Source: Tharpella sp964457755 (GTDB lineage: Bacteria; Desulfobacterota; Anaeroferrophillalia; Anaeroferrophillales; Tharpellaceae). From it: a stretch of 64,000 nt of DNA. Location: contig CAYWGC010000004.1 of assembly GCA_964457755.1 (NCBI GenBank), positions 1 to 64,000 of the forward strand, written 5' to 3'. The position numbers were made by a program, and so were the translations under genes. Of the stretch, positions 35,296 through 44,576 are shown piece by piece (the stretch's first letter is position 1; every line of letters begins with the position of its first letter). The notes under the pieces are model-generated. The model was not told the origin of the DNA. It saw nothing but the letters and a program-made list of their open reading frames with translations, and ran no database searches.

Positions 35296-35961
35296 TTTGC
35301 CATCAAGCAACTCCAGTTTTTGCGGAAGGCGGTTATAGACTCTGGGGTCGTGGGTTGCCATGACCATCGTCAAACTGTATTGGTTGGCGAGTTTGTCGAT
35401 GGCGTTTAGAACCAGGTCGGCAGCGCGGCTGTCGAGATTGGCGGTGGGCTCGTCAGCCAGGAGCAGTTTGGGGTGATGGATGACGGCGCGGGCGACAGCG
35501 ACGCGCTGTTTTTCGCCGCCGGAGAGGGTTGGAGGGAAAGATTGGCTGAAATTTTCGAGATCAAGGTCGACCAGAATTTTGTTAACCCGGCTCTTTATTT
35601 CCGGGGTCCTGGTTTTTATCAAGATCAGGGGTAGAGCGATATTTTCGGCAACTGTCAACTCCGGCATCAGGGCATCATCCTGAAAGATGAAGCCGACATT
35701 GTGGCGGCGGAAATCGGCGGTTTGACGTTCGCTCATTTTATTCAGGTTTATGTCAAAAAGAGTAATTTCCCCACTATCTGGGCGTTCGAGGGCGCCGAGC
35801 AGTGAGAGCAATGTAGTCTTCCCTGAGCCGCTGGGGCCGATCAGGGCGAGTTGAGCGCCGACCTTAATTTTAAATGTGAGATTGTCAAGAGCCGCAATGC
35901 GACTTTTGCCCGATTTGTAGAAACGGGAGAGTTGTTCAATATTGACGGCAATATTTCTCAT
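35287..35961 (-). CDS. ABC transporter ATP-binding protein, LolD/MacB type
   Basis: 224 residues. Walker A GPSGSGKTT, Q-loop, signature LSGGEKQRVAVARA and Walker B LLLADEPTANLD are intact, followed by the switch His in MATHD. The family partners with FtsX-type permeases that pull substrates from the outer face of the inner membrane. Its ATG directly follows the permease stop. It is the last gene of a four-gene operon. Confidence 0.93.
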   Translation of the reverse strand: MRNIAVNIEQLSRFYKSGKSRIAALDNLTFKIKVGAQLALIGPSGSGKTTLLSLLGALERPDSGEITLFDINLNKMSERQTADFRRHNVGFIFQDDALMPELTVAENIALPLILIKTRTPEIKSRVNKILVDLDLENFSQSFPPTLSGGEKQRVAVARAVIHHPKLLLADEPTANLDSRAADLVLNAIDKLANQYSLTMVMATHDPRVYNRLPQKLELLDGKLV

Positions 35962-37149
35962 CTACAAACCCCGCATAACTTGATTAATGGGGCGTCTACC
36001 GGCAACTAGGGCTGGCCAGATCGCGGCCAGGATCCCGGTTCCCAGAGCCAGAGCCTGGGGGGTAAAGGCCATCAGGGGGGTTAATCTGGGGTAGACTATT
36101 GCATTAACGCTGAAATGGGGATTAGCTGAGGTGTAGCGGCTTAAATCAAGACCGTAATCAGCCCAGATCAGGGTACATGAGCTTCCGAGAATAGTACCGA
36201 TGATGGCTGCGGCCAGGCACATAAAAAATGCTTCAGCCATGATGATAAGAAAGATCTCCCGGGGGCGGACCCCGATCGCTTTCAAAATTGCAAAATAGCG
36301 GTAACGATCCATGACTGAGATCAAGAGGGCGTTGGCGACCCCGAATCCGAGAATTATGATTACTAAAAAGATCATGATTGCCATCGAAAATTCGTTAAGT
36401 TTGACCAGTTGGGCAACCTCCGGCAGGATTTCATACCAGAGTCGGACTTTTTCTGATGCTTGGGTTTTCCGGGCGATGGTTTTTGCGGTTTTTTCAAGAT
36501 CACTGCCCGGCTGGATAAAGAGGGCAATTTCGTGATTTACCATGAGATCAGGCATAGTGCGGGCAGTTTCTAAAGAGATGAAAGCCATGCTCCGGTCGAA
36601 GGTGTCGATTCCCAGCGAAAAGATTCCGCTTATTTTAAGGTCGTAACGTCGCCTCGGAGTGATCATAGAGATGCGGTCGCCGGGTTTGACAGCCAATTTT
36701 TGGGCAGCTTCTTCACCTAAAACCAGGCCCTGCTTATTTTCGAGGTAGGTGCCGGCGACAATTTTTTTGCTAACCGGGGTTTGCAGGGTTTCGCGCTTAG
36801 GATCGACAGCGACGATATTGATGGGACAATTACCCTGTTCAGAGGTAAGCAGGGCCGGAAAGTGCAGGCGTGGCAGGATGGTTTGTAAATTATTGTCGCA
36901 CTCAAGCTTTAAAGATAATTCATCAATTCTGGCGAGCGCTTGGGGTAGCGGCAGCATTTCTCCTTTAACCACAATATTGCCGGTGTGGATGGCGACCGCA
37001 TTTTTGATCATCGTATCGTTAACCCCGACCATGATTGCACCAAGTACCACCAGAGTGGCGATCCCGAAAGAGATCCCGGCCAGGGTGATAATGGTTCGGC
37101 GGCGGCGGCGCAGACAGGAGCGCAGGGCAAAACGGAGCCAGAAAATCAT
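35962..37149 (-). CDS. FtsX/MacB-type ABC permease
   Basis: 395 residues. An N-terminal span (about 15-38) is followed by a large periplasmic MacB-like domain and three C-terminal spans with the FtsX pattern (MIFLVIIILGFGVANALLISV). Its ATG overlaps the stop of the prenyl-synthase-like gene. It could be LolC/LolE for lipoprotein release or a MacB-like exporter; there is only one permease gene here, so a full LolCDE set is not shown. Confidence 0.87.
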   Translation of the reverse strand: MIFWLRFALRSCLRRRRRTIITLAGISFGIATLVVLGAIMVGVNDTMIKNAVAIHTGNIVVKGEMLPLPQALARIDELSLKLECDNNLQTILPRLHFPALLTSEQGNCPINIVAVDPKRETLQTPVSKKIVAGTYLENKQGLVLGEEAAQKLAVKPGDRISMITPRRRYDLKISGIFSLGIDTFDRSMAFISLETARTMPDLMVNHEIALFIQPGSDLEKTAKTIARKTQASEKVRLWYEILPEVAQLVKLNEFSMAIMIFLVIIILGFGVANALLISVMDRYRYFAILKAIGVRPREIFLIIMAEAFFMCLAAAIIGTILGSSCTLIWADYGLDLSRYTSANPHFSVNAIVYPRLTPLMAFTPQALALGTGILAAIWPALVAGRRPINQVMRGL

Positions 37150-38195
37150 TGCTCAAGTTCCTGGTTAACGACGTTGTTGCGGTTGTTAGTCAGATTATGT
37201 TCCTGCATAATAGAGTTTTTCACTAGATGTGTCAGGGCCTGGGCTCTGGGGTAGTCGAAGCCGGGCAGGCCGGCAGTCATTTTTACAAGCGCCTGCATAA
37301 AGAAAGATTGGGCCTGAGCTTGGCATGTCTGCCGGGCTTGCGGTAGTTTTGTAACGATTTGCTCAGCTTCATCTTGAGGGATCTCACGACGGCCTTCGAT
37401 CCGGCTTATTGCGATCCTCTCCTGCTCTTCTAAGCCATGTCTCGCATAGGAGATGACGGCATTATAACGTCTTTCGGATAAATCTGCGCCGGCATCTTTG
37501 AGGTCGTCAAGGAGTTGGCAGCCGAGGCCAAATAGCCTCAAGCCCTCCGTGAGTTTAAGGGTGTTCTTATTATGTCCGTTTTCGAGACCGGCGATCAAAT
37601 CGAGTGGTGCCCGAAAGAGGAGGCCTGTTTTTCGGTGGTGGACTTTTTCAATGATCTCTTCCGGAGTGGGGATGGCAAGTTCAGTCAGGGACTCCTCTTC
37701 ATGCTCTTCAATGCCGCTTGGGGTCAGAACTGTCATTACCATTCGCGAGAGCTCTTTAAATTTGTTCAGTGAAAGGTTGTCATTTGCCATCTCGGTTGCT
37801 GCCAGATCTGCAATCAGGCGGTCGGCGGTCATGATCGTCATGACCGAACGAAACTTGGAACCGGAACCTTCCAGAGCAAAAGGGATGACCTCCTTGTATT
37901 CGTCATCCAGAAGATTATCACAGCCGGTGACCAGGGCTCGCAGGCAGTGATTAATGCGGGCGTAAAAGAGATTTTTGGTTGGTGTTAAGGCGAAGGGTTG
38001 GGTGCAGGTGATAAAAAGGATCGAAAAAAGATTACGCTCCATTTCCACGAGATCTTTTTTAAAGGGGCGCAATCGGCAGGCATCTTTGAGGACGGTTCCG
38101 GCTTCCTGGTGAAAACTTTCTACCACCTGGCCCTGGATGGCACAGGCCTCACGCCAGAGTGGCCAGTTGAGTAAGAGCTCTTTTGCATTTTTCAA
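37146..38195 (-). CDS. Isoprenyl-diphosphate-synthase-like protein
   Basis: 349 residues, all helical in appearance. The first Asp-rich motif reads DNLLDDE (93-99) instead of the usual DDxxD, and the second is DDLKD (230-234); a KTGLLF motif (189-194) lies between, as in trans-prenyl synthases. These place it in the class I terpenoid synthase superfamily, but the altered first motif leaves the reaction open. It overlaps the permease start and sits two bases after the methyltransferase stop. Confidence 0.75.
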   Translation of the reverse strand: MKNAKELLLNWPLWREACAIQGQVVESFHQEAGTVLKDACRLRPFKKDLVEMERNLFSILFITCTQPFALTPTKNLFYARINHCLRALVTGCDNLLDDEYKEVIPFALEGSGSKFRSVMTIMTADRLIADLAATEMANDNLSLNKFKELSRMVMTVLTPSGIEEHEEESLTELAIPTPEEIIEKVHHRKTGLLFRAPLDLIAGLENGHNKNTLKLTEGLRLFGLGCQLLDDLKDAGADLSERRYNAVISYARHGLEEQERIAISRIEGRREIPQDEAEQIVTKLPQARQTCQAQAQSFFMQALVKMTAGLPGFDYPRAQALTHLVKNSIMQEHNLTNNRNNVVNQELEQ

Positions 38196-38197
38196 TT

Positions 38198-38866
38198 TCA
38201 GGTTCCTTTAACCGCCGTCCAGATTGAGATGTAACCGGAAAAACGGGCCGGTTTTTCAAGCTCGGAAAAACCACATTTGGTTATCAGATCGTCGAGCTTG
38301 CCGTCGATATTTTCTTTGATTTCCGGCTGCCGCAAGATGAGCCAGGCCCCGATGGAGAGGGCCCAGCCAAGTTTTGTGTAGGGGGTATCCATGTCGGCGA
38401 TAACGATTCTGCCGCCGGGCTTTAAGATGCGATAAATTTCTTTGAGGCAGATCTCTTTAAGTTGGAGGTGGACATGGTGAAAAAAAAGGGCTGAGGTGAC
38501 AATCTCGAAAGTTTCCGGGGCAAAGGGGAGTTTTTCCGCCAGAGCGGTTTGGTAGGTACAGTTGTGACTTTTACGTTTTTTGTCGGCTACTCTAATCATG
38601 CTCTTTGAGGCATCGATTCCGACGACTTTGGCTTCAGGATAGTCTCTGGCGATAGCTGCCGTCAGCAGGCCGGTGCCGCAGCCAACATCAAGGATGCGGC
38701 TTGCTGGGGTTGCCTTGAGGTAAGTCGCAAGCCAACGGTTCAGACGTTTTTCTTGGCCTAAGGTGACGAAAGGCTGGACCAGATCGTAGATGGTTGCGGC
38801 CTTGACCAGAACCCGGCCGTCGGTGGTCAGGTTGGTTTCCGTTTTTGCACTGTTTTTCTGGGGCAC
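38198..38866 (-). CDS. SAM-dependent methyltransferase, UbiE/COQ5-like
   Basis: 222 residues. SAM motifs: ILDVGCGTGLLTAAIA (about 58-73), VVGIDASKSMI, and the ILKPGGRIVIADMD post-motif. The family methylates quinones and many small molecules. The start is GTG with GAGG upstream. It heads the operon with a prenyl-synthase-like gene and an ABC exporter, which suggests an isoprenoid-derived product (inference). Confidence 0.85.
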   Translation of the reverse strand: MPQKNSAKTETNLTTDGRVLVKAATIYDLVQPFVTLGQEKRLNRWLATYLKATPASRILDVGCGTGLLTAAIARDYPEAKVVGIDASKSMIRVADKKRKSHNCTYQTALAEKLPFAPETFEIVTSALFFHHVHLQLKEICLKEIYRILKPGGRIVIADMDTPYTKLGWALSIGAWLILRQPEIKENIDGKLDDLITKCGFSELEKPARFSGYISIWTAVKGT

Positions 38867-38908
38867 AGTTCCTCTTCTAGGCTGAGTTTTCTGGTTTTGC
38901 TTATTCTT

Positions 38909-38953
38909 ATTGCTTTTTATGGTGAATTGCTTTTAAAAAGCAAGGTGCAAATG
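38909..38953. promoter_or_regulatory. Repeated divergent-promoter element, copy 2
   Basis: Matches copy 1 at 35125-35170. Here the inner palindrome is perfect: TTGCTTTT and AAAAGCAA around one base. It lies between the methyltransferase operon (minus) and mltA (plus). On the minus strand TTGCTT and ATAAAA are 17 bases apart. Confidence 0.5.
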
Positions 38954-38993
38954 AAGAGTTCTGCAAATATTTATCAATAATTATGGTTGTGAT

Positions 38994-40289
38994 ATGCGTA
39001 TTCGGCGACGTTATCTGGTTTTGCTGCTTTTTTCAGGGCTGCTTATCTCTTTCTCAGCAGCTGTGCTTTATCTTAATACCCCTTGTTCGCTCAGGGTTGA
39101 AGATGTTTTGCAGATCGTTTCGGAAAATCGCTGGCCGGAACTTGAGGACGATCTTGATTTAACATCTCTAGGCTTAGCTCTTGAACGTAATCTTGGATAT
39201 CTTGGCAAATTATCTGGAGAGAAAACCTTTAATTACGGTTTGCAGGTTGTCAGGGTAGATCAGCTTCTTGCGGCTCAGCTTGAATTGCTTGAGTTTCTTG
39301 ACCGTAAACCTGATCTGCCAGAGCTTGAAAATTTTCTTAAGCAAAAATTTAAACTCTTGGAATCGGTTTCGCAGAGTCACTTGCCCTGGCAAAAAGAGGA
39401 GAACCCGGTGCTTTTTACGGGCTACTATGTGCCGACCCTGCAAGGCTCCCGAAAAGCGGATGCGCGTTATCGTTATCCTCTCTATCAAAAACCGACCGAT
39501 CTGGTGGTGGTTGATCTGGGGAAATTTGATCTCCGTCGCTATGTTCGTAAACTCTGGCCGTGGCTGGAAAAACTACCCTTTGGGCCGCGTCTTGATGAGC
39601 TTTACTTCCCCAAGTTGCGCGGGCGTTTGCTGAAGAGTGGAAAAATTGTCCCTTATCACACCCGGACTGAGCTCGATTATGAGGGAAAATTGCAGGGCTT
39701 AACCCTTGAATTGGTCTGGGTTGACGATGAGATCGATCGTTTTTTTCTCCAGATTCAGGGTTCGGGGCTGGTTCGCCTGGCTCAAGGTGGCACCATGATG
39801 GTTGGTTACGCAGCCACTAACGGGCACCCCTACCGCAGTATCGGGGGGTGGTTGATACGTCAGGGTTTAATGGAGAGGGCAGAGGTTTCGATGCCCTCGA
39901 TTCGTGCCTGGATAAGGGATCATCCTGAAAGGAGTAAGGAGATTTTGCAGGTAAATCCCAGCTACGTTTTTTTTCGGGAATTGCCGACCCCTGAAGCCCT
40001 GGGTTGCTATAATGTGCCGATTACTGCGGGGCGTTCAATTGCCACGGATCGTAAAGTTTTTCCCGGTGGCGCCCTGGCTCTGATAAGCACGGAGTTGCCG
40101 GTTTTTTCTACGGACGCAGAAATTACGGGGTGGCGTTCTTTTAACCGTCTGGTGCTTAACCAGGATACCGGTGGGGCAATTAAGGGGCCGCATCGGGTCG
40201 ACCTCTATTGTGGTGACGATAAACCAGCCGAGTTGACAGCCGGCGTCATGAAACAACCCGGACGGCTCTTCTTTTTTGTGCCGCGCTAA
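38994..40289 (+). CDS. mltA: Membrane-bound lytic murein transglycosylase A
   Basis: 431 residues. An N-terminal hydrophobic segment (about 7-27) serves as signal or anchor; there is no clear lipobox. The MltA domain contains LFTGYYVPTLQGS, and the C-terminal 3D domain carries the catalytic Asp region DTGGAIKGPHRVDLY. It cleaves peptidoglycan glycan strands to 1,6-anhydro products in the periplasm. The ribosome site is weak. It converges on glyQ. Confidence 0.94.
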   Translation: MRIRRRYLVLLLFSGLLISFSAAVLYLNTPCSLRVEDVLQIVSENRWPELEDDLDLTSLGLALERNLGYLGKLSGEKTFNYGLQVVRVDQLLAAQLELLEFLDRKPDLPELENFLKQKFKLLESVSQSHLPWQKEENPVLFTGYYVPTLQGSRKADARYRYPLYQKPTDLVVVDLGKFDLRRYVRKLWPWLEKLPFGPRLDELYFPKLRGRLLKSGKIVPYHTRTELDYEGKLQGLTLELVWVDDEIDRFFLQIQGSGLVRLAQGGTMMVGYAATNGHPYRSIGGWLIRQGLMERAEVSMPSIRAWIRDHPERSKEILQVNPSYVFFRELPTPEALGCYNVPITAGRSIATDRKVFPGGALALISTELPVFSTDAEITGWRSFNRLVLNQDTGGAIKGPHRVDLYCGDDKPAELTAGVMKQPGRLFFFVPR

Positions 40290-40303
40290 ATTTAAGTATC
40301 TGA

Positions 40304-41176
40304 TCAGCCTCGTTTAAGTAGTGGAAATCCCATCTTTTCTCTCTGTTTAAGGTGGTTAGTGGCCGAGAGTTTGGCCAAGTTGCGGACCTTGCCGATATAG
40401 TTGGTCCGTTCTGTAACCGAGATCGCACCCCGGGCATCAAGGAGATTGAAGACGTGAGAACATTTCAGACAACAGTCATACAGGGGCAGGACAAAATCTT
40501 TTTCGGCCAGGCGGGTGCCCTCTTTCTCAAACATATTAAAAAGGTTCAAGAGCATCTCGACATCGGCCTCTTCGAAGTTGTATCTTGACCACTCGACTTC
40601 GCTCTGGTGATGGACGTCACCGTAGAGCAGTTTATCGTTCCACTTGAGGTCGTAGACGTTGTCGACCCCCTGCAGATACATGGCGATACGCTCAATGCCA
40701 TAGGTTATCTCACCTGAAATAGGTTTCAGATCAAAACCGCCGACCTGCTGGAAGTAGGTGAATTGAGTGATCTCCATACCGTCAAGCCAGACCTCCCAGC
40801 CCAGGCCCCAGGCCCCCAGAGTTGGGGATTCCCAATCATCTTCAACAAAACGGATATCGTGATCGAGAGGATCAATACCCAGAGATTTTAAACTGTCAAG
40901 ATAAAGGTTCTGGATCTCAAGTGGTGAGGGTTTGAGGATGACCTGATATTGATAGTAGTGTTGCAGGCGGTTGGGATTTTCACCGTAACGACCGTCACTC
41001 GGTCGTCTCGAAGGTTCGACATAGGCGACACTGTAGGGTTCCGGTCCTAAAGCTCTTAAAAAGGTCGCTGGATTAAAGGTTCCAGCCCCGACTTCAAGAT
41101 CGTAAGGTTGCTGAATGATGCAGCCGTGATCGGCCCAGTAGCGTTCCAGATTAAGAATAACATCCTGAAAATTCAT
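40304..41176 (-). CDS. glyQ: Glycyl-tRNA synthetase alpha subunit
   Basis: 290 residues, full length. The N-terminus MNFQDVILNLERYWADHGC and the class II catalytic stretches (EVGAGTFNPATFLRALGPEP, YVEPSRRPSDGRYG) are typical. The alpha subunit needs the beta subunit GlyS, whose gene normally follows directly, but here the next gene downstream is the convergent mltA. glyS must lie elsewhere. Confidence 0.97.
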   Translation of the reverse strand: MNFQDVILNLERYWADHGCIIQQPYDLEVGAGTFNPATFLRALGPEPYSVAYVEPSRRPSDGRYGENPNRLQHYYQYQVILKPSPLEIQNLYLDSLKSLGIDPLDHDIRFVEDDWESPTLGAWGLGWEVWLDGMEITQFTYFQQVGGFDLKPISGEITYGIERIAMYLQGVDNVYDLKWNDKLLYGDVHHQSEVEWSRYNFEEADVEMLLNLFNMFEKEGTRLAEKDFVLPLYDCCLKCSHVFNLLDARGAISVTERTNYIGKVRNLAKLSATNHLKQREKMGFPLLKRG

Positions 41177-41213
41177 GCTTTAACTCCGTGGTTAGATGGT
41201 CATAACTTTACAA

Positions 41214-41357
41214 GTACCACCCTCAAATTGTCTCGATGTGGGGACATGCCTCCAGACCGGGCTTTAGCCCGTGGCGGGCTGAGCCGTGTCCCCTTCGAAG
41301 TGGGCGAAGCAAAGTTCGTCGCCATTTGCTATGACTTTATTGAGGGTACCTGAATAG
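41214..41357. repeat. Structured dispersed repeat, copy 1, abutting the recO stop
   Basis: GTACCACCCTCAA (41214-41226) pairs with TTGAGGGTAC (41340-41349); inside, GGGGACA pairs with TGTCCCC, and GGGCTTTAGCCC is a tight hairpin. The end CTGAATAG lies right against the complement of the recO stop (41358-41360). Parts match the repeat at 44577-44697: GGGCGAAGC, CTTTA, GGGT, CTGAATAGTTA. Confidence 0.65.
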
Positions 41358-42194
41358 TTACAAGTTGTTATAATTCATTTTTTTATTGGTAATGTTAATT
41401 GTTTCTGGATCTTTGGCAACCGGCAGATCATTGTTGCTGTAACGTTCCAGGATCTTCAGACTTTTAAATTCGCAGCCACTGTGCCAGCGCAGGAGGGCGC
41501 GGCAGAGGCGAGCGCTTTCATGTTCAACCTGAGGCGTAAAGTTTAACTTGTTACGGAGCTCATTGTCAAGTCGATGAGCTTCGTTCAGCATATTAATAGT
41601 TCCCCGGCTTATGGTAAATGAGGCGGGATGACGGGGTTGGCAGGTTTCGCAGACAAGGCCGCCGGTTTGGGGTGAGAAATGAAAAAACCGGCCCTTATCA
41701 AGCTCTTTCCCGCAGTCAAGACAGCACGATAGTTGTGGTTTAAAGCCCAGTAAAGTAATAATTTGGAGTTCAAAAAGTCGAATTCGGCAGTTGAAGTTGC
41801 GGTTGTGCGGGACCGTTGTGAGAAAGGTGAAAATATCATTTAAAAGATTGAAAAAAGCTTTGTTAGCCTGACGTTCGGCACAGCAGCGATTGACTATTTC
41901 AAGGAAATAGCAGCCGCAGAAATAGCTACGTAAATCATCTTGAATCGCAAGGAATGGTTCAATTACCTGGCATTCGTCAATTCTGGTCAGGGCCAGAGGA
42001 TTTTTAATGAAGCCGTTGAAGGAGACCAGAGAGAAGAGTTCGAGAGAGCCGGGAAAACGGCGGCGGCTGCGTTTTGCGCCTTTGCCGATGGCGCTGATTC
42101 TACCCCGCTCTTGCGTGAACAGGGTTATAATCAGATCGCTTTCACCAAAGTCAATCTTATTGATAATGAAGGCGTTGTCTTTGACGCGGGGCAT
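41358..42194 (-). CDS. recO: DNA repair protein RecO
   Basis: 278 residues. The N-terminal OB fold starts with NAFIINKIDFGESDLIITLFT. The zinc site is CLDCGKEL and CETC in the second half. RecO loads RecA on gapped DNA with RecR and anneals SSB-coated strands. AGGA 8 bases upstream supports the ATG. It starts nine bases after mgtE, so the two are co-transcribed. Confidence 0.95.
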   Translation of the reverse strand: MPRVKDNAFIINKIDFGESDLIITLFTQERGRISAIGKGAKRSRRRFPGSLELFSLVSFNGFIKNPLALTRIDECQVIEPFLAIQDDLRSYFCGCYFLEIVNRCCAERQANKAFFNLLNDIFTFLTTVPHNRNFNCRIRLFELQIITLLGFKPQLSCCLDCGKELDKGRFFHFSPQTGGLVCETCQPRHPASFTISRGTINMLNEAHRLDNELRNKLNFTPQVEHESARLCRALLRWHSGCEFKSLKILERYSNNDLPVAKDPETINITNKKMNYNNL

Positions 42195-42203
42195 TTATTG
42201 TTC

Positions 42204-43571
42204 CTAAAAAAAGTACTTCAGAAAGAGTGTGGCTGTACCCATATAGATGAGGATGCCGATAATATCATTGCTGGTTGTGACAAAAGGACCTGAGGCGATG
42301 GCCGGATCTATCTCAAGTTTCTGGAAAAAGGTCGGTGCGAAAGCGCCCATAGTTGCTGCCACCGTCATTGAGGCTGACATGGCGACAGCAACAACGACAC
42401 CAACCATAGGCTCATGGTGCCATAGAAGGGCGATGATACCGACCGTCAGACCGCAGATGATGCCCATCAATATCCCGATGCGGGCTTCCCGCCAGATTAC
42501 TTTGGCAATAGAGTCCATAGTTACGCGGCCGGTAGCCAGGCCGCGGACAATGATCAAAGAGGATTGGGTGCCGACATTACCACCCATGCCGGTAATGACT
42601 GGAATAAAAGTAACCAGAGTCAGGGTGGTCTGCAAAGTTGCTTTAAATAGCCACATGAAATAACCGGTAGCAATTCCGCCCATCAAGGTTATCAGAAGCC
42701 AGGGCAGACGGATCCGGGAGATTTTCCAGATGTTGTCAGCGTAGACAATTTCCATTGAGTCGGTACCCGCCATACGAAAGATATCTTCGGTGGCTTCCTG
42801 GCGGATAACGTCGATGATATCATCAACCGTAATGATTCCGACCAGAATATCACCTTCGTCAACAACCGGAATGGCAAGAATGTTATAGCGTTCAACCTGC
42901 TGGGCAACCAGCTCTTGGTCGGTGTGAATGTCGACCTTGACGACATTCGTACTCATAATCTCTTTTAACTGGGTTTCCGGTTGGGTGAGAATCAGTTTGC
43001 GTAAAGAGACGATACCGGTCAAACGGCCCATGGGGTCGGTGACATAGATATAGAAAACAGTTTCCGCTTCGTCGCCTCGGCGCCTAATAATATCAATAGC
43101 TTCAGTTGCGGTGGTTGCATCTCTGAGGGCAAAGAACTCAGTTGTCATGATGCGTCCGGCGCTGTCTTCAGGATAGCTTAAGAGGGTTTCAACATCCTGG
43201 GACTCGACGGCACCGAGTTGGTCGAGAATCTGCCGGGCGATTTCATCCGGCAGTTGCGCGATGATCTCGGCCCGGTCATCATCCGACATCTCCTTGAAGA
43301 TCACTCTGGTCTGTTTTTCTGAAAGTGCTTGCACCAGAGGTATTGCGATCTCAATATCGAGTTCACTTAAGGTCTCGGCGGCTTTGGGGTTATCTTTGAT
43401 CTGCTTGAAAAGGGTCAGACGCATCTCGGCGTCAAGTTCACGCATGACCAGAGAGATGTCGGCGGGGTAGAGCTTCTCTATGGCCTTCTGGATATTATGC
43501 CAGGCTTCACGCTGGAGAAGGCGTCGGATAGTGCCGGTCATCAGGTTTTGGCGGTTGGGAGTTTTGTGCAT
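42204..43571 (-). CDS. mgtE: Magnesium transporter MgtE
   Basis: 455 residues in the standard order: an N domain of helical repeats (about 20-125), two CBS domains (about 130-250), the plug helix, and five C-terminal spans including the pore segment with GGNVGTQSS. A Mg2+ channel gated by cytosolic Mg2+ through the N and CBS domains. An inner ATG at 43538 is possible. Confidence 0.96.
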   Translation of the reverse strand: MHKTPNRQNLMTGTIRRLLQREAWHNIQKAIEKLYPADISLVMRELDAEMRLTLFKQIKDNPKAAETLSELDIEIAIPLVQALSEKQTRVIFKEMSDDDRAEIIAQLPDEIARQILDQLGAVESQDVETLLSYPEDSAGRIMTTEFFALRDATTATEAIDIIRRRGDEAETVFYIYVTDPMGRLTGIVSLRKLILTQPETQLKEIMSTNVVKVDIHTDQELVAQQVERYNILAIPVVDEGDILVGIITVDDIIDVIRQEATEDIFRMAGTDSMEIVYADNIWKISRIRLPWLLITLMGGIATGYFMWLFKATLQTTLTLVTFIPVITGMGGNVGTQSSLIIVRGLATGRVTMDSIAKVIWREARIGILMGIICGLTVGIIALLWHHEPMVGVVVAVAMSASMTVAATMGAFAPTFFQKLEIDPAIASGPFVTTSNDIIGILIYMGTATLFLKYFF

Positions 43572-43741
43572 TGGGGTAAACTTCTATTTAAAAGGACGCT
43601 GGATTCAAAAATAAAGGATGCTTTGTTAAAGATGTAGCCATGCCAACTAGCAGAAAAACCCGCTTTTTACAAGTGTTTGTAATTTTTTATCTGATACGGG
43701 GGCCGTGCTCCGAGGTTGGGCGCGGCTTAGTGAAAATGTTC

Positions 43742-44464
43742 TTAGGTAGTTACGGAATCAGTTATGCGGCTGAGTAATTTGTCAAGTTTGAGATGAGCGG
43801 CAAGTTTTTCCCAGGCGTGAATCTCGGTAGGGTGCTTCCCGAGAAATGGGAACTCTCCAAAAACTGTGACCGGATCGAATTCGGAAAGCTGAGTTGTAAA
43901 GGTCTCCTCAGCCGTACCGGTGTTTGCGGTTATGTGGTTGGCTATGATTCCGACCGGCTCTAAATTTTCACGGCGTAGTCGGTCAAGGGTGAGCATGGTA
44001 TGGTTGATAGCTCCTAAAGATGTACGACAGACGACCAGTACCGGAAGCTGCAGGTCTTTGATCAGGTCGATGACCAGATAGTTGGGGCAAAGTGGAGCCA
44101 AAAGTCCACCGGCTCCCTCAACCAGAGTAAGTTTGGAAGGTTTAATGCGAGCCCTGATGCACTCTTTGAGTTTTTTCTCCGGGAGATTGATCCCTTCTCG
44201 GCGGGCGGCCAGAAGGGGAGCCAGAGGTTCGCGAAAAGTAAAAGGGACTATTTCTTCCAGCGATTCAGATAGAGACCCGGCCCTTTTTACGAGAGCAGCA
44301 TCAGACTCTTTTTCAAGATATTCACGGTTAATGATACCGCTCTCTACTGGCTTTACGTAGCTGAAATCGATATGGCGTTGCTGCAGGGCGTAAGCCAGGG
44401 TAGCCGCGACCATCGTTTTACCAACCCCGGTGTCCGTGCCGGTAATGAAAAGGCCTTTATTCAA
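43742..44464 (-). CDS. bioD: Dethiobiotin synthetase
   Basis: 240 residues. The P-loop GTDTGVGKT is at 8-16, Lys39 lies in SYVKPVESG, and VEGAGGLLAPL marks the substrate side. It closes the ureido ring of biotin with ATP and CO2. The start is TTG, supported by AGGGAG 6 bases upstream. No other bio gene is nearby. Confidence 0.95.
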   Translation of the reverse strand: MNKGLFITGTDTGVGKTMVAATLAYALQQRHIDFSYVKPVESGIINREYLEKESDAALVKRAGSLSESLEEIVPFTFREPLAPLLAARREGINLPEKKLKECIRARIKPSKLTLVEGAGGLLAPLCPNYLVIDLIKDLQLPVLVVCRTSLGAINHTMLTLDRLRRENLEPVGIIANHITANTGTAEETFTTQLSEFDPVTVFGEFPFLGKHPTEIHAWEKLAAHLKLDKLLSRITDSVTT

Positions 44465-44528
44465 GCTTGGCTCCCTTGTGGCAAAATCTAGGGATATAAC
44501 CTGATTCTACGTAGTAAATAGGGATTTT

Positions 44529-44560
44529 GTCCCCAAAGTTTGTCCCTAAACTTTGGGGAC
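44529..44560. repeat. Perfect 13-bp hairpin between bioD and ndk
   Basis: GTCCCCAAAGTTT (44529-44541) and AAACTTTGGGGAC (44548-44560) with a 6-base loop. No T-run follows, so it is not a standard terminator. It precedes a structured repeat. Confidence 0.7.
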
Positions 44561-44576
44561 AATTTTTGCTACAAAC

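Noticed and set aside
43650..43690. Weak TTACAA/TTGTAA hairpin with T-run downstream of mgtE's 5' side
   Set aside because: The stem is only six AT-rich pairs and no plus-strand gene ends there.
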